From Fomitopsis serialis (Eukaryota > Basidiomycota > Agaricomycetes > Polyporales > Fomitopsidaceae), in assembly GCF_022376445.1 (NCBI RefSeq), contig NW_025955571.1, forward strand, positions 1 through 20,384: DNA of 20,384 nt, given 5' to 3'. Below are positions 1 to 10,059 of the stretch, piece by piece. Under the pieces are notes generated by a model that saw only the letters and a program-made list of their open reading frames with translations, was not told the DNA's origin and did no database searches. The translations under genes and the position numbers were made by a program. How positions within the stretch are numbered: position 1 is the first letter of the stretch; each line of letters begins with the position of its first letter.

Positions 1-10
1 TGGTCAAAGG

Positions 11-18
11 TATATAAG
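11..18 (+). promoter_or_regulatory. TATA box of the con-6 gene
   Basis: A TATATAAG octamer lies about 100 bp upstream of the con-6 start codon, in a normal position for a fungal TATA-type promoter. The stretch between them is pyrimidine-rich and carries no ATG. Con-6 family genes are known to be strongly induced during sporulation or stress, which fits a TATA promoter. The link to this gene is inferred from position only. Confidence 0.6.
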
Positions 19-116
19 ACTGCGATGGTCGCGAACTTACTTCCCGTCCGTGAACTAAAACCTTGTCTTCGCATCTACCATCACACTCGTAGACTTCCAC
101 ACGCACACTGTCAACC

Positions 117-480
117 ATGTCCGAGCAACACGCGCAGAATGTGAGTACTGTACGCTCCTGCCCAACCTTCATCTGCGCTTACAATTGTCCATGCATAGGT
201 TGCCCGCGGCCACAAGGCGGCGATTAACAACCCAAACGTCTCCGAGGAGGCGAAGCAGAACTCGCGTCGTGCCCTCGCTGAGCTGGAGGGCTCCGAGAAC
301 CCGGAGGACTTCACTGCCTCCGTGGGAAGCGACAAGACGCAGGACTACGACCCTCGTAGGGCTTCCGAACTCGGGGCTAAGAACGATGTATGTCACGTCT
401 GCCCTCTTCAGACGTGCTTTGGCTGATGTGTCTTCCAGGACTTGCGCTTCGGTAGGCGTGGCGCGTCTCAGGAAGTCTGA
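117..480 (+). CDS. con-6: Con-6 family conidiation-specific protein, 84 aa, three exons
   Basis: Exons are 117-140, 199-387 and 439-480; the introns (58 and 51 nt) have GTGAGT..TAG and GTATGT..CAG ends. The spliced 84-residue product is very hydrophilic and has no signal peptide or membrane segment. Residues 9-31 carry the Con-6 signature: a VARGHKAAINNPN-type start followed by VSEEAKQNSR. The family (Neurospora con-6, about 88 aa) is known as small proteins abundant in conidia and degraded on germination; their molecular activity is unknown. The length matches the family. The DPRRASELGAKND stretch near the C-terminus may be a weak second copy of the repeat. The start is the only ATG before the signature and follows a CAACC context. 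The gene is intact. Confidence 0.88.
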
Positions 481-921
481 ACTGATGGGGAACGAGTAGA
501 AACTGAAGTCCATCTCGTTGTACATGTACTATAACGTGTTCGTATGGATGATTCGAACCTATCTTGAAACGCAACACAACAGTCAATGAGTCGCTCAATA
601 TGACACTGGAAATTCAGCCTACCCGAGACCATGTCTCATGTCGCCGATGCATGATCAATCAGACTACAGGTCCGCCGAACTCGTCAGGAAATTCGTTCCG
701 TCCGAGTTTCGCTCTGTGTGACGATGGTCAGTCAGTCGTGGCATGATTGTCAAACAGTATCTCCGGTACTCACTGTAGTATCGCGAAAGAGAAGGCGTCA
801 TCAGGGCCAAGCTACAACACTAGAATTCAAGCACTGTACCTCAGCTGTGTGACTGTCGAGCTCGCGCCTGATGGAAGGAGGCAATGTTGGCACACATGCT
901 CTACGAGAAAAAGGACCTGAC
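481..921. other. Intergenic stretch between converging small genes
   Basis: About 440 bp between the con-6 stop codon and the stop of the small minus-strand locus. It should hold the 3' untranslated regions of both. I see no convincing coding frame, RNA gene or repeat. A GGTTCGAATC-like string on the minus strand near 550 resembles a tRNA B box but forms no arm (see rejected items). Confidence 0.5.
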
Positions 922-1198
922 TCACTGTAGCAGGGTAATCAATTTCATGGTTCATGAAGAAAAAGCTGGGCGTACCTCATCACGCGCATTCTGTTTCATC
1001 GAAGAGATGGTGTCTCCGACCTTGTCCTTGAACGATTCCCACTTGCTGGGCTCGCCGCTGGATTGTGCACCGTCCGGGGGTCAAGCTCGCCCGTTTTGGA
1101 CGCATCATGACGTGGCTAGGCCAACCAAGATTTAGCAGCAAGCAGAAGAATTAATGATAGCAAGAGCCTACGTTAGATACGTGCACTTCGTCAGCCAT
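922..1198 (-). pseudogene. Small hydrophilic protein locus with a one-base frameshift
   Basis: Reading the minus strand: exon 1 is 1198-1181 (MADEVH), intron 1180-1116 (GTATCT..TAG), exon 2 is 1115-976, intron 975-925 (GTACGC..CAG), and the exon 3 acceptor is followed at once by TGA (924-922). Exon 2 starts in the frame HDASKTGELDP and ends in another, SKWESFKDKVGDTISSMKQN, a typical amphipathic hydrophilic tail. The switch falls in the run of five C at about 1077-1081 (+ strand GGGGG). One more C would give a single 53-residue frame: 18 + 140 + 1 = 159 coding bases. So this is either a recently broken gene or a sequencing error in a homopolymer. I do not recognise the family; small, charged and Lys/Asp-rich, it resembles stress proteins such as Hsp9/12 only in general character. 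Confidence 0.4.
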
Positions 1199-1832
1199 GG
1201 CGGGAAAAAATTGAGTCCGACGCTAGGTGAAGTTTGAGGGGGGATGATGTGCGGGGGGAAAGTGTGTTGACCATGTTGCCAACGGTGCGCACATTTTTAT
1301 ACATTCTCCGCTCTATGTGTGATAGGTGACGCGAACTCACTTGAGTGTATGTCGAGTAATTCGAACGTAGCTAAGAACGCGTCGATCTGTCTTTTCACAC
1401 TGGCACGTCCAAGTCGGGAAAGACGCTTGCCTTACTGGGAGCTGCTGAGCGCTGAAACAGGCGCCAGCGGCCTAGCGACGCACCGCGGTCGTCCCTTCAG
1501 GCAGCCTGGTTGCTCTGCGCCGTCATGCACCCACTCGCAACAATCCGTTGATCTTTCCAAATCGCGACGGTGAATGGTCTGCTCGCTGCGCACTGTGCAC
1601 TGAAGGTCAAGTTCACGGCCTGGACTGCTCTGATGTGACTCGCCGCGGACTTAAGTACAACACCATTTGCGGCCCCGGGGCAGTGGTGATCCAAGTCAGA
1701 AATCAGGCAGGCTTTGGCCAGACAAGCACACGCTCTTCTCTATCTACTCGGAGGTTGTCAGGTTTGACCTGCAAATCAACGAGTCCTGCACTCACAGGTC
1801 ATTCGGCTGCACGTTCAAGTTCGTGCCTCGCA
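1199..1832. promoter_or_regulatory. Shared upstream region of the small minus-strand gene and the S10 gene
   Basis: About 630 bp between two divergent starts. It should hold both promoters. An AT-rich TTTTTATACATT string lies near 1294-1305. A frame in phase with the S10 gene stays open upstream to about 1548, but it reads as compositionally random protein, while the signal peptide begins at 1833, so I treat the upstream part as non-coding. No other feature was seen. Confidence 0.45.
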
Positions 1833-4119
1833 ATGATGCTCCGCTGCGCCTTTGCCGTCGTCGCAGTCTTGATCACACCATCTATCTGTGCATCCCCCCA
1901 CTTTGCCTCTCAGCATGTTCTCTCATCAGAGCGATACACTGACCCCTCCGTGTCGTCTGATCCTACTTCCACATTAGATGTCGCAGGCCTCCCGAACGTC
2001 GCAACTCGCATCGAAGTGACCTCTCAAGTCAATCTGACCTTGGATTGCGCATTGGAGGATGACGAAGGCATCGCAGGCTACGCACACTTCGCTAATGCGG
2101 CGGGTGTGGAAGATAAGCACATGTTCTGGTGGTACGTCCCGAATCCTCGTGTTTCTACTAGGGGCATGCTAACCCACATTGTTGAACTCACGAAGGTTGT
2201 TCAAGGCGCGGAAGGATTGGGAGGATGCCCCGGTCGTGTTGGTGCATGGAGGAGGCCCTGGAAGCTCCGGCATGTTTATGGCGTTCAGTGGTGCCGGGTG
2301 CGTGATGAGTCTTCGATGCTGCATATGTACGGGGTTTTCGACGATACGCTGGTATGCTTTTAGGCACTGCCGGCTTGCTGTCGACGAGCATGGCCACGGC
2401 ACGCTTATCCCCGCGCAGTACTCCTGGACGGACGAAGTGAACGTCCTGGCTGTTGACTATGTGAGCAATGACATTTGGACCACTCTCGATCTTTGTGCTG
2501 TGACTGAATAGAACAATGGATGTAGCCAGTTGGGGCGGGTTTCTCATATGGCGCACAAAGCTCCCTGCGGAACAGCAGCGAACGCGCTGCTTGGGACTTG
2601 GATGACTTCTTACAAGCCTTCTGGGCGTAAGTCCTACACCCATGCGCCCTTGGAAGCGTATCTGACGTTATATCGACTAGCGCATATCCTGAACTCGCAA
2701 AGTGCGCCCTTTCTCGCGGACCGTAATTTCACCCTGACTCAATGTTGGCACAGAAATAAGTTCTTGTATCAGTCAGCGTCATATGGCGGCGTTTTGTGCG
2801 CATACACGAGTTCTTGTCGGAGAGCCTCATATTTGATGACTGATCTATGCAGCATACCAAACACGGTCAATGTCATACACTTGCGAAACCTCGCAGCACA
2901 GGCAAGCCCGTCAAGCACACGCCTGTTGAAAATGCCCGACTCTGTGCGTACGCAACGTTCACTCTTGGATTTTCCCTCACGCTCAGATCGCTGTTTAACC
3001 GTCCATGATTCAACTGCCTATAGATCATGATTGGCAACGGCATGTCCGACTTCGCCCTCAACTGGCGCTACTGGATTCAAGGTAACTGCTACGACAACCC
3101 CATCTTCAATCGCACTGGCTGCGATCTCGCCGCCGCACTCATACCCGCATGCCTCGACGCGACACAGCTCGCATACGAGGAGCCAAGCGCAGAGACGCGC
3201 GCGCGAGCGGACGTGTTGTGCATGGACATCTACGACCACGTCTCGGATGTCGGCTCGACAGGCAGGAATCCGTATCACGCGACGCAGAAGTGCGACTTCA
3301 AGGACACGCTGAGCTGCTTCCCCGAGATGGGCTGGTTGAACGAGGTCATGAATCAAAGCGCGGTGCGCAGAGTGGTGGGTTCGGTGTGGGCTGTGTGTCT
3401 GTTGAGGCGTGCTGACTTGTGCCGTGGTGGTGGTATCCAGATTGGCGTGTCTGCCGACTATGAGTATACCTTCTCGGACAGGAAGCATGTCTTCGAGCCT
3501 TTCCATGCCAATGGCGACATGTGAGCTCGTCTGCGCGTCGAGAAATCTTGTTTATACACTGATTGATCATTGGTTTGTAGCGTACAGTCCGCATATAAGC
3601 TCCTCGCACCTGCTATCGAGGCAGGCCTTCGTGTGATGGGTAATAGTCTCTGCATAGCCGAGTGCATCGTAAGCCATTAGCTCACTCAGGCTGTCCTTGG
3701 CAGTGTACAACGGAAACACGGATGGAGTCTGCACCTGGCGAAGTGGTCTTGCGTGGGTACGCATAACATCTTCGTCGCTATGGCGTCTCCTGATCAGGAA
3801 TCCGTGCAGATGGAGTTGCTGAAGACTAAATACCGCGACGACTTCAACGCTGCACCTGACGTGGATTGGCCAGGCATCGGCTGGGTGCGCGCAGTTGGCG
3901 AGGGCGCAGGCGACTATGCATTCGTGAGCAACGATAATGCGGGTCATTGTGAGTCGATCGACATTCCAGGTCTGATCGCTTCCGCTGACCGCTATATGCG
4001 CCCCTTGCGTAGTTGCAGAGTGGGATCGCGAGGAGACGTATAGGGAGATCTTGCTCAAGTGGCTGAAGAACGAGCCGCTCGGACCGTCGTCGAATGCTAA
4101 CGTCGGAATTTCGGTCTGA
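1833..4119 (+). CDS. Secreted serine carboxypeptidase-like protein, peptidase family S10, 513 aa, 13 exons
   Basis: Exons: 1833-2131, 2196-2297, 2364-2460, 2526-2626, 2681-2701 (a 21-nt micro-exon), 2754-2795, 2853-2943, 3024-3362, 3441-3520, 3581-3639, 3704-3756, 3798-3948, 4013-4119. All introns are GT..AG and all phases agree (1542 coding bases). Residues 1-19 form a signal peptide ending in SICA. The S10 landmarks come in order: HGGGPGSSGMF (117-127), PVGAGFSYG (167-175), SASYGG with nucleophile Ser216, MIGNG after residue 252, YNGNTDGVC with Asp417, NAGH with His478. S10 enzymes are secreted or vacuolar proteases removing C-terminal residues, or acyltransferases. Here the usual LNGGPGCSS is LVHGGGPGSSG and the usual ESYGG is ASYGG, so the specificity is doubtful although the triad is complete. 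The exon 8 donor could also be 9 nt downstream (after 3371), giving VRR before IGVS, which suits the family. The second ATG at 1836 is an equally possible start. Confidence 0.85.
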
Positions 4120-5093
4120 ATGGCACGGTCTTGTTCTTAACACTGGGATGCTTATCGGCCACGGCTAGACGATTCGGCGGCTTGTTACTCGCATGGAACG
4201 CGTCAGTCTTCTGCATATCGAAAACTGGTTCCCCGTTATTCGATGAGGTACCACCAAGGTCGACTACTGAGCGATTTCACAGTACTGGACTGAAGCGCCC
4301 TCGGATTGTATCCAAAGCGTGCGGTAGGTGCAATTTCCGGATCTGTATTGCCCAGCCCGCTCAACAGTCCCTCATTGTACGGCATCCAAACTCAATAAAC
4401 TGGGCACTGCTTCCGTGTACACTCCGGAGCGCTGACTTCATGTAATAGAAGAAAGGAATTCACGATAACGACCATGTTTCGGAAGATGCACTTCGCATTG
4501 CGCTACCGTATCCCTTCAACGTGTCTGGCCGAGAGCTATGAGTTGACATGATGAGGCCCTATAAGTCGCCATCGAGTTCCAGCCGCTTCTCCGAGCATCT
4601 CATCGTCCGCGCCTCTGTGCTAGACAGCCAATTGACCGGGACGTCTCACTGCCGGCGATTCATTGCGGATACGGTCTCGCTGTCTGAACATTCTAATACA
4701 CATCCTCTTTGGCTACGTGAACCGCGGTATCAGGCTCATTAGTGTTTACGTGCGATGGTTGTGTACAGCCCGCTGGCAGGTGTCGGACACTGGTGGAAAC
4801 GCTTCGGTTCCGCGTGGACATGCATTCGAACCTGCCTCGTGTTGCATAGACATCGATTGGACACTGCTTCTACTATGTATGCAGCTCATGTTGACGGAGT
4901 ATAATCACTTGAGAACTCGACGGGAAATTGAGCGGCGTTACGGTATGTATAGGAGAAGTCCGTGCGCTTTCTCTGTCCGGTCGGAAACAAGGATTATTCC
5001 TGTTGTACAGACACAAATGGCATCCGCGGACCATTGTTCAAGCTGCCATAACACCATATTCTTAATCAACGCCTCGATGGCTAGGCAAAAATC
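4120..5093. other. Intergenic stretch, no gene recognised
   Basis: About 970 bp after the S10 stop codon. It should include that gene's 3' untranslated region. An open plus-strand frame at about 4663-5097 (up to 144 codons) begins without homology I can name and lacks the GC-rich third positions of the real genes here. I see no RNA gene or tandem repeat. It could hold decayed sequence. Confidence 0.45.
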
Positions 5094-5738
5094 TTAGTTT
5101 CCGAGAGAAGACCCTTCGTTCCAATGAACGGAGGTGAGTTGGTCATCTGCCGACCCTCCGTCCCCCACACCGACCCACATCCAACGGCTCCGTCGTGCCT
5201 GAGCCGCGTCCCGGTTTTTTCCACCGGGTTAAGCGGGCGTTATACTGTTGCATACTTTTGAGGTATGTGGGCGTGATGCTGGAAGGATACATACGACATC
5301 CGTGGAGGCGGGCTCTGTACGAGATGGATGTGGGTAAACAAAGTCATGCACCACGCACGCTTCCCCACTGCCGTTGTCCTGTACAGAGTCGAGGAAAGCG
5401 TAGGTCCATTTGCATGCTGTTACTTACCGCTGCCGCCGGCAGGTAACTGCTCGTTCCTCAGACGGCGATATCTTGGACATACTCAGTCTGAATCACGAGA
5501 AGTCCGAGGCCCAAAGGACGCCCGCTTGGTTCCTCAACATACCAGTCACCTGTTTTGACAAGCTGCGGGGCTTGTATCGACTGCCAGGATACTCGGCGCC
5601 GCGTTCTATCTTCGCCGTAAGGACGAGCTCCGTCAGGAACTCGGTCACCTGTCTTGCAGGGTCTACGTGGTGTGTGATCACGTCTGCATACTCCTTGAAT
5701 CGCCGTGAGAAGGATGTACCAACTCCCGTCTTCCGCTC
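5094..5738 (-). CDS. Possible spliced coding segment of unknown function (uncertain, perhaps decayed)
   Basis: On the minus strand several frames read like protein and are joined by good splice sites. A segment from 5738, after a GGTAG acceptor, starts ERKTGVGTSFSRRFKEYADV and continues with ITHHVDPARQVTEFLTELVL. Further down is 5446-5428 (YLPAAA), then intron 5427-5379 (GTAAGT..CAG, 49 nt), exon 5378-5295 (DNGSGEACVVHDFVYPHPS), intron 5294-5199 (GTATGT..CAG) and exon 5198-5094 ending GNEGSS-like then TAA (last residues NEGSSLGN). These last three exons are in consistent phase. The link between the first segment and YLPAAA needs either a 36-nt intron or a frame change, which I could not settle. 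I recognise no family. Third-position GC is only moderate. It may be a real gene, a relic, or chance openness. Confidence 0.25.
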
Positions 5739-7109
5739 CTACCGGGCTAAGACTGCAAAGGGCAAGTAGCGAGAGTGTGGGCCAACGAGAAGACGGGGAG
5801 GCGCCAGACTCAACTCTAATCTGGTCGCCTGACCTGTACTGCATCGACCGGACTGTATTGCAGTGTTGGCATAAACGACCAACGCCCAGCGAATCTACGC
5901 CTAGTCGCACGCATAGGGGAAGGCGACGGAAGCACAGTGTATGGATCCATTTAGTTCGTTGTGAGCTCCAGCCGACGAAGACTCAGGGTGCATCCCAGTG
6001 GAAAATATGCCGAGATACGAAGGTGCCAGGCGGCAAGCTGAATGACTATATCGACTCCCTGGCTCAACCCGACGTGCTTCTCCTGTTGAACGCAATGGCT
6101 GGAATGCATTGCTGTGATAGCCGCCCTATATTGCTCGCGTTATGAGCGATGAGCGGCGACGGCGTTGCTTACCCTGCGTTGCCTTCTGCGGACACGGACA
6201 TGAATCATTCTGGAAGCGCTATCCGCTCAGCGAGAGATGGCACTGTCCGGCAGAGCAAGCGGACATGGTGCTAGAGCGACCCTAGGAATTGGCCAGGGCA
6301 CGCATTCCGGCAGCCGCTCCTCATACTTACAAGCTGACACAGAGGCTTCAATGCTCGTCCTGAATAGTTGACCCCCAAAGGATGTAACGATGCTTATGAG
6401 ACGTCGATTGGCAACGTACCGAGTGGAGTAGCGAGAATCAGGGCATCGGAGGCAAGTTGGAGACGTAATTTTGACCACCGCTTGGACCAGATGTCGTGAT
6501 GGAACGCTCAGCGCGCTCTCGAAAGGATGAGCGTAAGGAATCATCACGATCACAGTAGCATCTGCAGACTGGCGGTTGAGACTGGTGCGCTGCAATGCGA
6601 TCTAAGTATACGGAGTTGGTCCACTTTTGAAGCCTTAGTGTGCTCACCGATGCTCAGGCCGATGCTGTTATAATGCATGATGAGGGGATCATATATTGGC
6701 CCGACGCTAGAACATGAGTGGAGTGACTGAGAAAGAAGGATGTGCGAACGAAAAGGAGGTGCAAGTTGGATTAGGTCACCGAGCCAGACAGACACGTACT
6801 AAGCAGCGATCGACGTCACTCGCCTCGTGAGATTTCAGAAGTTACCTCCACGCTGCCTCGTAGATTGTGACGAATGCCTGTATTTGTACGTGTGATACTA
6901 CTCACGATGGAGCGCAGAAGGTGAGTGAACCAAGCGATGGACTGCTTGACTCAATCGTCTCGACCGGGAGGTGGCTGATATACGTATGCGAACGTGTCAA
7001 ATATTTGCTGCTCACCAGCACCCCGCGCGCTGACGTCCACTGGCTGCGAACTGCAACGTTGCCTGGCGGCCTGACATTTTGTCAAGTAGAGGTCCTGAGT
7101 AAGGCCGGC
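5739..7109. other. Gene-poor stretch
   Basis: About 1.4 kb with several open frames of 60-150 codons on both strands, none with a recognisable motif, a signal peptide or convincing chained splice sites. If the segment at 5094-5738 is a real gene, its 5' exons and promoter would lie here. I saw no tandem repeat, long terminal repeat, transposase motif or RNA gene. Confidence 0.4.
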
Positions 7110-7280
7110 TCAGTCGATAGCAGGCCGGGATCGAAGGTGGTGGGCGATAGGAACGTCGACGGTGGTGTTGCGCCATTCGGACGATTCCACCGCCTGGACG
7201 AGTCCGTTGTGGAGAATAGTGGGCTCGTCGTTCCGCAAGACGCTGTGGAGGTCGCCCTCGTCCAGGCACCGCAGACGCAT
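7110..7280 (-). CDS. Short ORF, 56 aa, unknown function
   Basis: An ATG at 7280 opens a 56-codon frame ending TGA at 7110-7112. It starts MRLRCLDEGDLHSVLRNDEP and continues TILHNGLVQAVESSEW. About 79% of its third codon positions are G or C, similar to the firm genes here and higher than the surrounding DNA, so it may be a real short gene or a first exon. It points away from the ARMT1-like gene. I see no good donor site to continue it and recognise no family. The antisense frame is also open, a known side effect of GC-rich coding DNA, so strand is not certain. Confidence 0.33.
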   Translation of the reverse strand: MRLRCLDEGDLHSVLRNDEPTILHNGLVQAVESSEWRNTTVDVPIAHHLRSRPAID

Positions 7281-7834
7281 AACTGAAAACGGAAACTGTG
7301 CGAGAAAGACGAACAAGGCAGGTCGAAAACGGGGGAATGATATGTGCGATCCGTGGGCGCAGCATGTCGGCTTTGCGGTGCGTGCTCTCACGGCGTCTGG
7401 GACGGGCGGCGAGAAGGCGGGAAGCGGCGGCGGCGGCGGCCACGCGACCGGAATCAGATAACTGTCGGCGCCGTCGCTGCCAAAAGAGGCGAACGCTGGC
7501 CGACGGCGCGCGCCCGAGCTCCGGCCGCCACTTGATAAGGCGGGCGGTGATGTCACCTCCCTCGAAAACCAAGCAGCTCCGCCCAAAACGGCAGCCGACA
7601 AGGTCTGGAAGACGCGTCCGACGTCTTTGTTCTGCAACATCCACCATCTCCTGATCTCGCTCAGGTGCTCTTTCTCTCCCCTACAACCACATATAAAGGT
7701 GCGTATCTCTGTCCTGCTCGCCACTATACCACCCGCGTCCCATATCACGAGCTACCAACGCAGTGCCCGCACATACCCATTGCTTGTCTGTATAATACCC
7801 TCTCATTGACGCACCCCACCACATCCTACTCACT
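7281..7834. promoter_or_regulatory. Promoter and 5' region of the ARMT1-like gene
   Basis: About 550 bp upstream of the ARMT1-like start. The part 7400-7530 is very GC-rich, with a run of about six GGC triplets (7425-7441) and several CGGCG and CCGCC strings. This gives long chance open frames on both strands full of Arg, Ala and Gly, which I reject as genes. A TATA box and a pyrimidine-rich stretch follow closer to the start. Confidence 0.5.
7692..7697 (+). promoter_or_regulatory. TATA box of the ARMT1-like gene
   Basis: A TATAAA hexamer within CATATAAAGG lies 138 bp upstream of the ATG at 7835 and is followed by C/T-rich DNA, as usual around fungal transcription starts. Function is inferred from sequence and position. 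Confidence 0.5.
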
Positions 7835-10059
7835 ATGGGTGACACAATGGCTGACTACTTTCCTCGTACTGTTTCAGAAGACCAGGGCTACTATTCCGAA
7901 GAGATGTCCGACGAGGTCGTTCCCAACGGCGCAGCACCTCCTTCCAATGAGCCCACCAAGACCAAGGGCATGCCCAATAAGATGTCCCTTAAGCTGTCCC
8001 ACTTGCCGAGCAAGAAGGAGATCAAGGTCGTGTACCCCCGTACCCCTTCGTCTGTACGTGTCTTTGTTGCGTTCCTTGATCAGTGCATTCCTTCGAGCCA
8101 TGGCGCTTTCAACACCACCCTCATCCCTGCTGGGCATGCCATATATGCGTATGAACCGCATATACCGACCCTACCGTTGTCGTTACCCACATCGCGCAGC
8201 ACGTAGTGACGCCCGTGGCTCTGCATGATACCAGTCACGACCGAAGTACCACTGTGCTGACGATACACTTCCAGATTGATCCCAACAACCCGCCATGGCC
8301 CGCGTTCCGTGGCTACCACACGTTCGTGCTCGTCCCCACAGCGTCTCATCTAACACGTTTGCTGACATCAATGTGCGTAGGTACTCCTTCGCATATGCCA
8401 CGATGGGCCACCGCCTGCCAACTATCCTTGGCAAGGCCATCGATGACGTGATTGAGACACTCAACCAGGAGTCGGAGGAGGACCGTGTCAAAGATCTTGT
8501 CGAGTGCATCGAGCGTATGGAACAGCTCAAGATTGACCTTGAGACACACGCCAAGTTGCGCCCCGTTGTCGACGACGGCGAGGCAGACGTTGCGCTCTGG
8601 AACAAGGAGATCGCCAAGTTCTTCCAAGGTCAGTACATGTCACTTACGTTCGGCGCCGAATGGCGAAACGTCCACTTTCGTTGCCATATGAGGCAATATA
8701 ACTTCCTTATCGGGACTGTCCATTGGCAGAGCGTGCTCATTCAAACCGTTCCTTTACTCAACAGGCAAAGACTTCATGAACGCGCCGTGGCTGTTTGCGG
8801 AGGCGTACAAATACCGTCGACTCCGCGAGTGTTTCAGCGTCAGCAAGTATTGGCAACAATATGATGTTTTCTTCAGGCAGAAGGTATGTGTGCTTCGCAA
8901 GATGTCTAGCATCCACTTATTTACTCGCATCTTCTAGTGTGACACGTTCTCTCGGTCAAGCGATGCCGTCTTTGAGCTTTCAACGCGTTTCGTCGAGCCA
9001 TTCAAGCACAAGGAAGGCTTATCCGTTCCGGACAGGACCGAAGCGGAGCGGTTGATGTTCATGGAACTGACGCAGAGTATGTTCTGTGTCATATTGTGAG
9101 AGGCCCGCGCTGAGATCACGATTTCAGTTTGTCTTTGGGGAAACTCAACCGATTTGTCCCTACTTATCAACATGACCGAGGAACAGATCAAGTCACTACA
9201 GTCAACCGGTGGTGAGAACCTTGCTGCGACCGAGAAGAACATTCTCGGCAACGACATGGCCCGTCTTTGGGAGATTGTCAACGATCTCAGAGGCAACACT
9301 GGTGGCCGCGTCGACTTCGTGCTCGATAATGCCGGTTTCGAGTTGTACTGTGATTATGTCTACGGTACGTGGCAAGCAAGACGCGGTATCTGCACGCAGC
9401 CCACCCTTACGACGATCCCATCACAGCGGACTTCCTGATTCAAAGTGGTTTGGCGAAAGAGGTTCGTTTCCATGGGAAGCGTTACCCGTGGTTCGTCTCG
9501 GACGTCACCAAGAAGGATTGGAATTGGTTGCTCAACTCTATGGTATATGGGCACCTCTTCCCGAAGTCCACCGACGCCGAGATGGAGAGCTTGAGGCGCC
9601 TAGGTCTCCGGTGGAAGGCGAGTGAACGTCCCATCGAGAAACGAGTACAACGCTGACGCAATGTTGCAGGAATACGAAAGGGAGGGCAAATGGGTGTACG
9701 AACAGCACCCCTTCTGGTGCACTGGGTACACCTACTGGGACCTACACAGCGAGGCTCCGGATCTGTTCCTCCACCTCTCGAGATCGGACCTCGTCATCTT
9801 CAAGGGTGACCTCAACCACCGGAAGCTCACCTATGATTGTGCTGCCCCGTCGTCGACGGAGTTCGACATCGCTATCGGCCCCATGGCCTCTGCGGCTGGC
9901 GCTCCACGTGTCTGCAGTATGCGCACGATCAAGAGTGACGTAGTCGTTGGTCTTGGTCCGGATGGTGATGCGCTCGCGGAGAAGCTCGAAAAGGAAGAGC
10001 CTGGCTGGAGGATCAGCGGCAAATACGTGCGTCCTCTGCCTAAGAAAGTCTACGTCTGA
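7835..10059 (+). CDS. ARMT1-like damage-control phosphatase (DUF89 family, subfamily III), 529 aa, eight exons
   Basis: Exons: 7835-8053, 8275-8321, 8381-8628, 8765-8883, 8938-9076, 9128-9364, 9427-9617, 9670-10059; 1590 coding bases, all phases agree. Intron 7 (9618-9669) begins GC, not GT. DUF89 landmarks: the helical region SFAYATMGHRLPTILGKAID (about 91-110), the metal-site motif DNAG (324-327), FKGDLNHRK (444-452) and RTIK (485-488), the RTxK motif typical of subfamily III. The family (human ARMT1, yeast Hrt2/YMR027W) is known as Mn/Ni-dependent, cobalt-activated phosphatases acting on phosphometabolites such as fructose-1-phosphate; protein-glutamate methyl transfer has been claimed for the human protein. 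The first 73-75 residues are an acidic, Ser/Pro-rich extension longer than usual. The large first intron (221 nt) could hide a small exon, and ATG 7847 is an alternative start. Cytosolic or nuclear location is inferred: no signal peptide. Confidence 0.88.

Noticed and set aside
545..562. tRNA-like B box (GGTTCGAATC) on the minus strand
   Set aside because: The flanking bases do not form a five-pair T arm, and no A box or acceptor stem is found at the right distance.
1548..1832. Upstream extension of the S10 open frame as coding sequence
   Set aside because: It opens at a TTG, not ATG, has no family similarity, and would bury the clear signal peptide that starts at 1833.
2600..2800. S10 gene as a pseudogene because of stops near 2713 and 2757
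   Set aside because: The stops lie in introns 2702-2753 and in other frames; with small exons 2681-2701 and 2754-2795 the frame is continuous.
4819..4837. Second B-box-like string (GGTTCGAATG, minus strand)
   Set aside because: No T-arm pairing and no A box upstream; a chance match.
7110..7748. Long minus-strand open frames of about 211 codons over the GC-rich promoter
   Set aside because: They are rich in Arg/Ala/Pro from GC-rich DNA, have no motif, overlap the TATA box and promoter of the ARMT1-like gene, and show two open frames at once.
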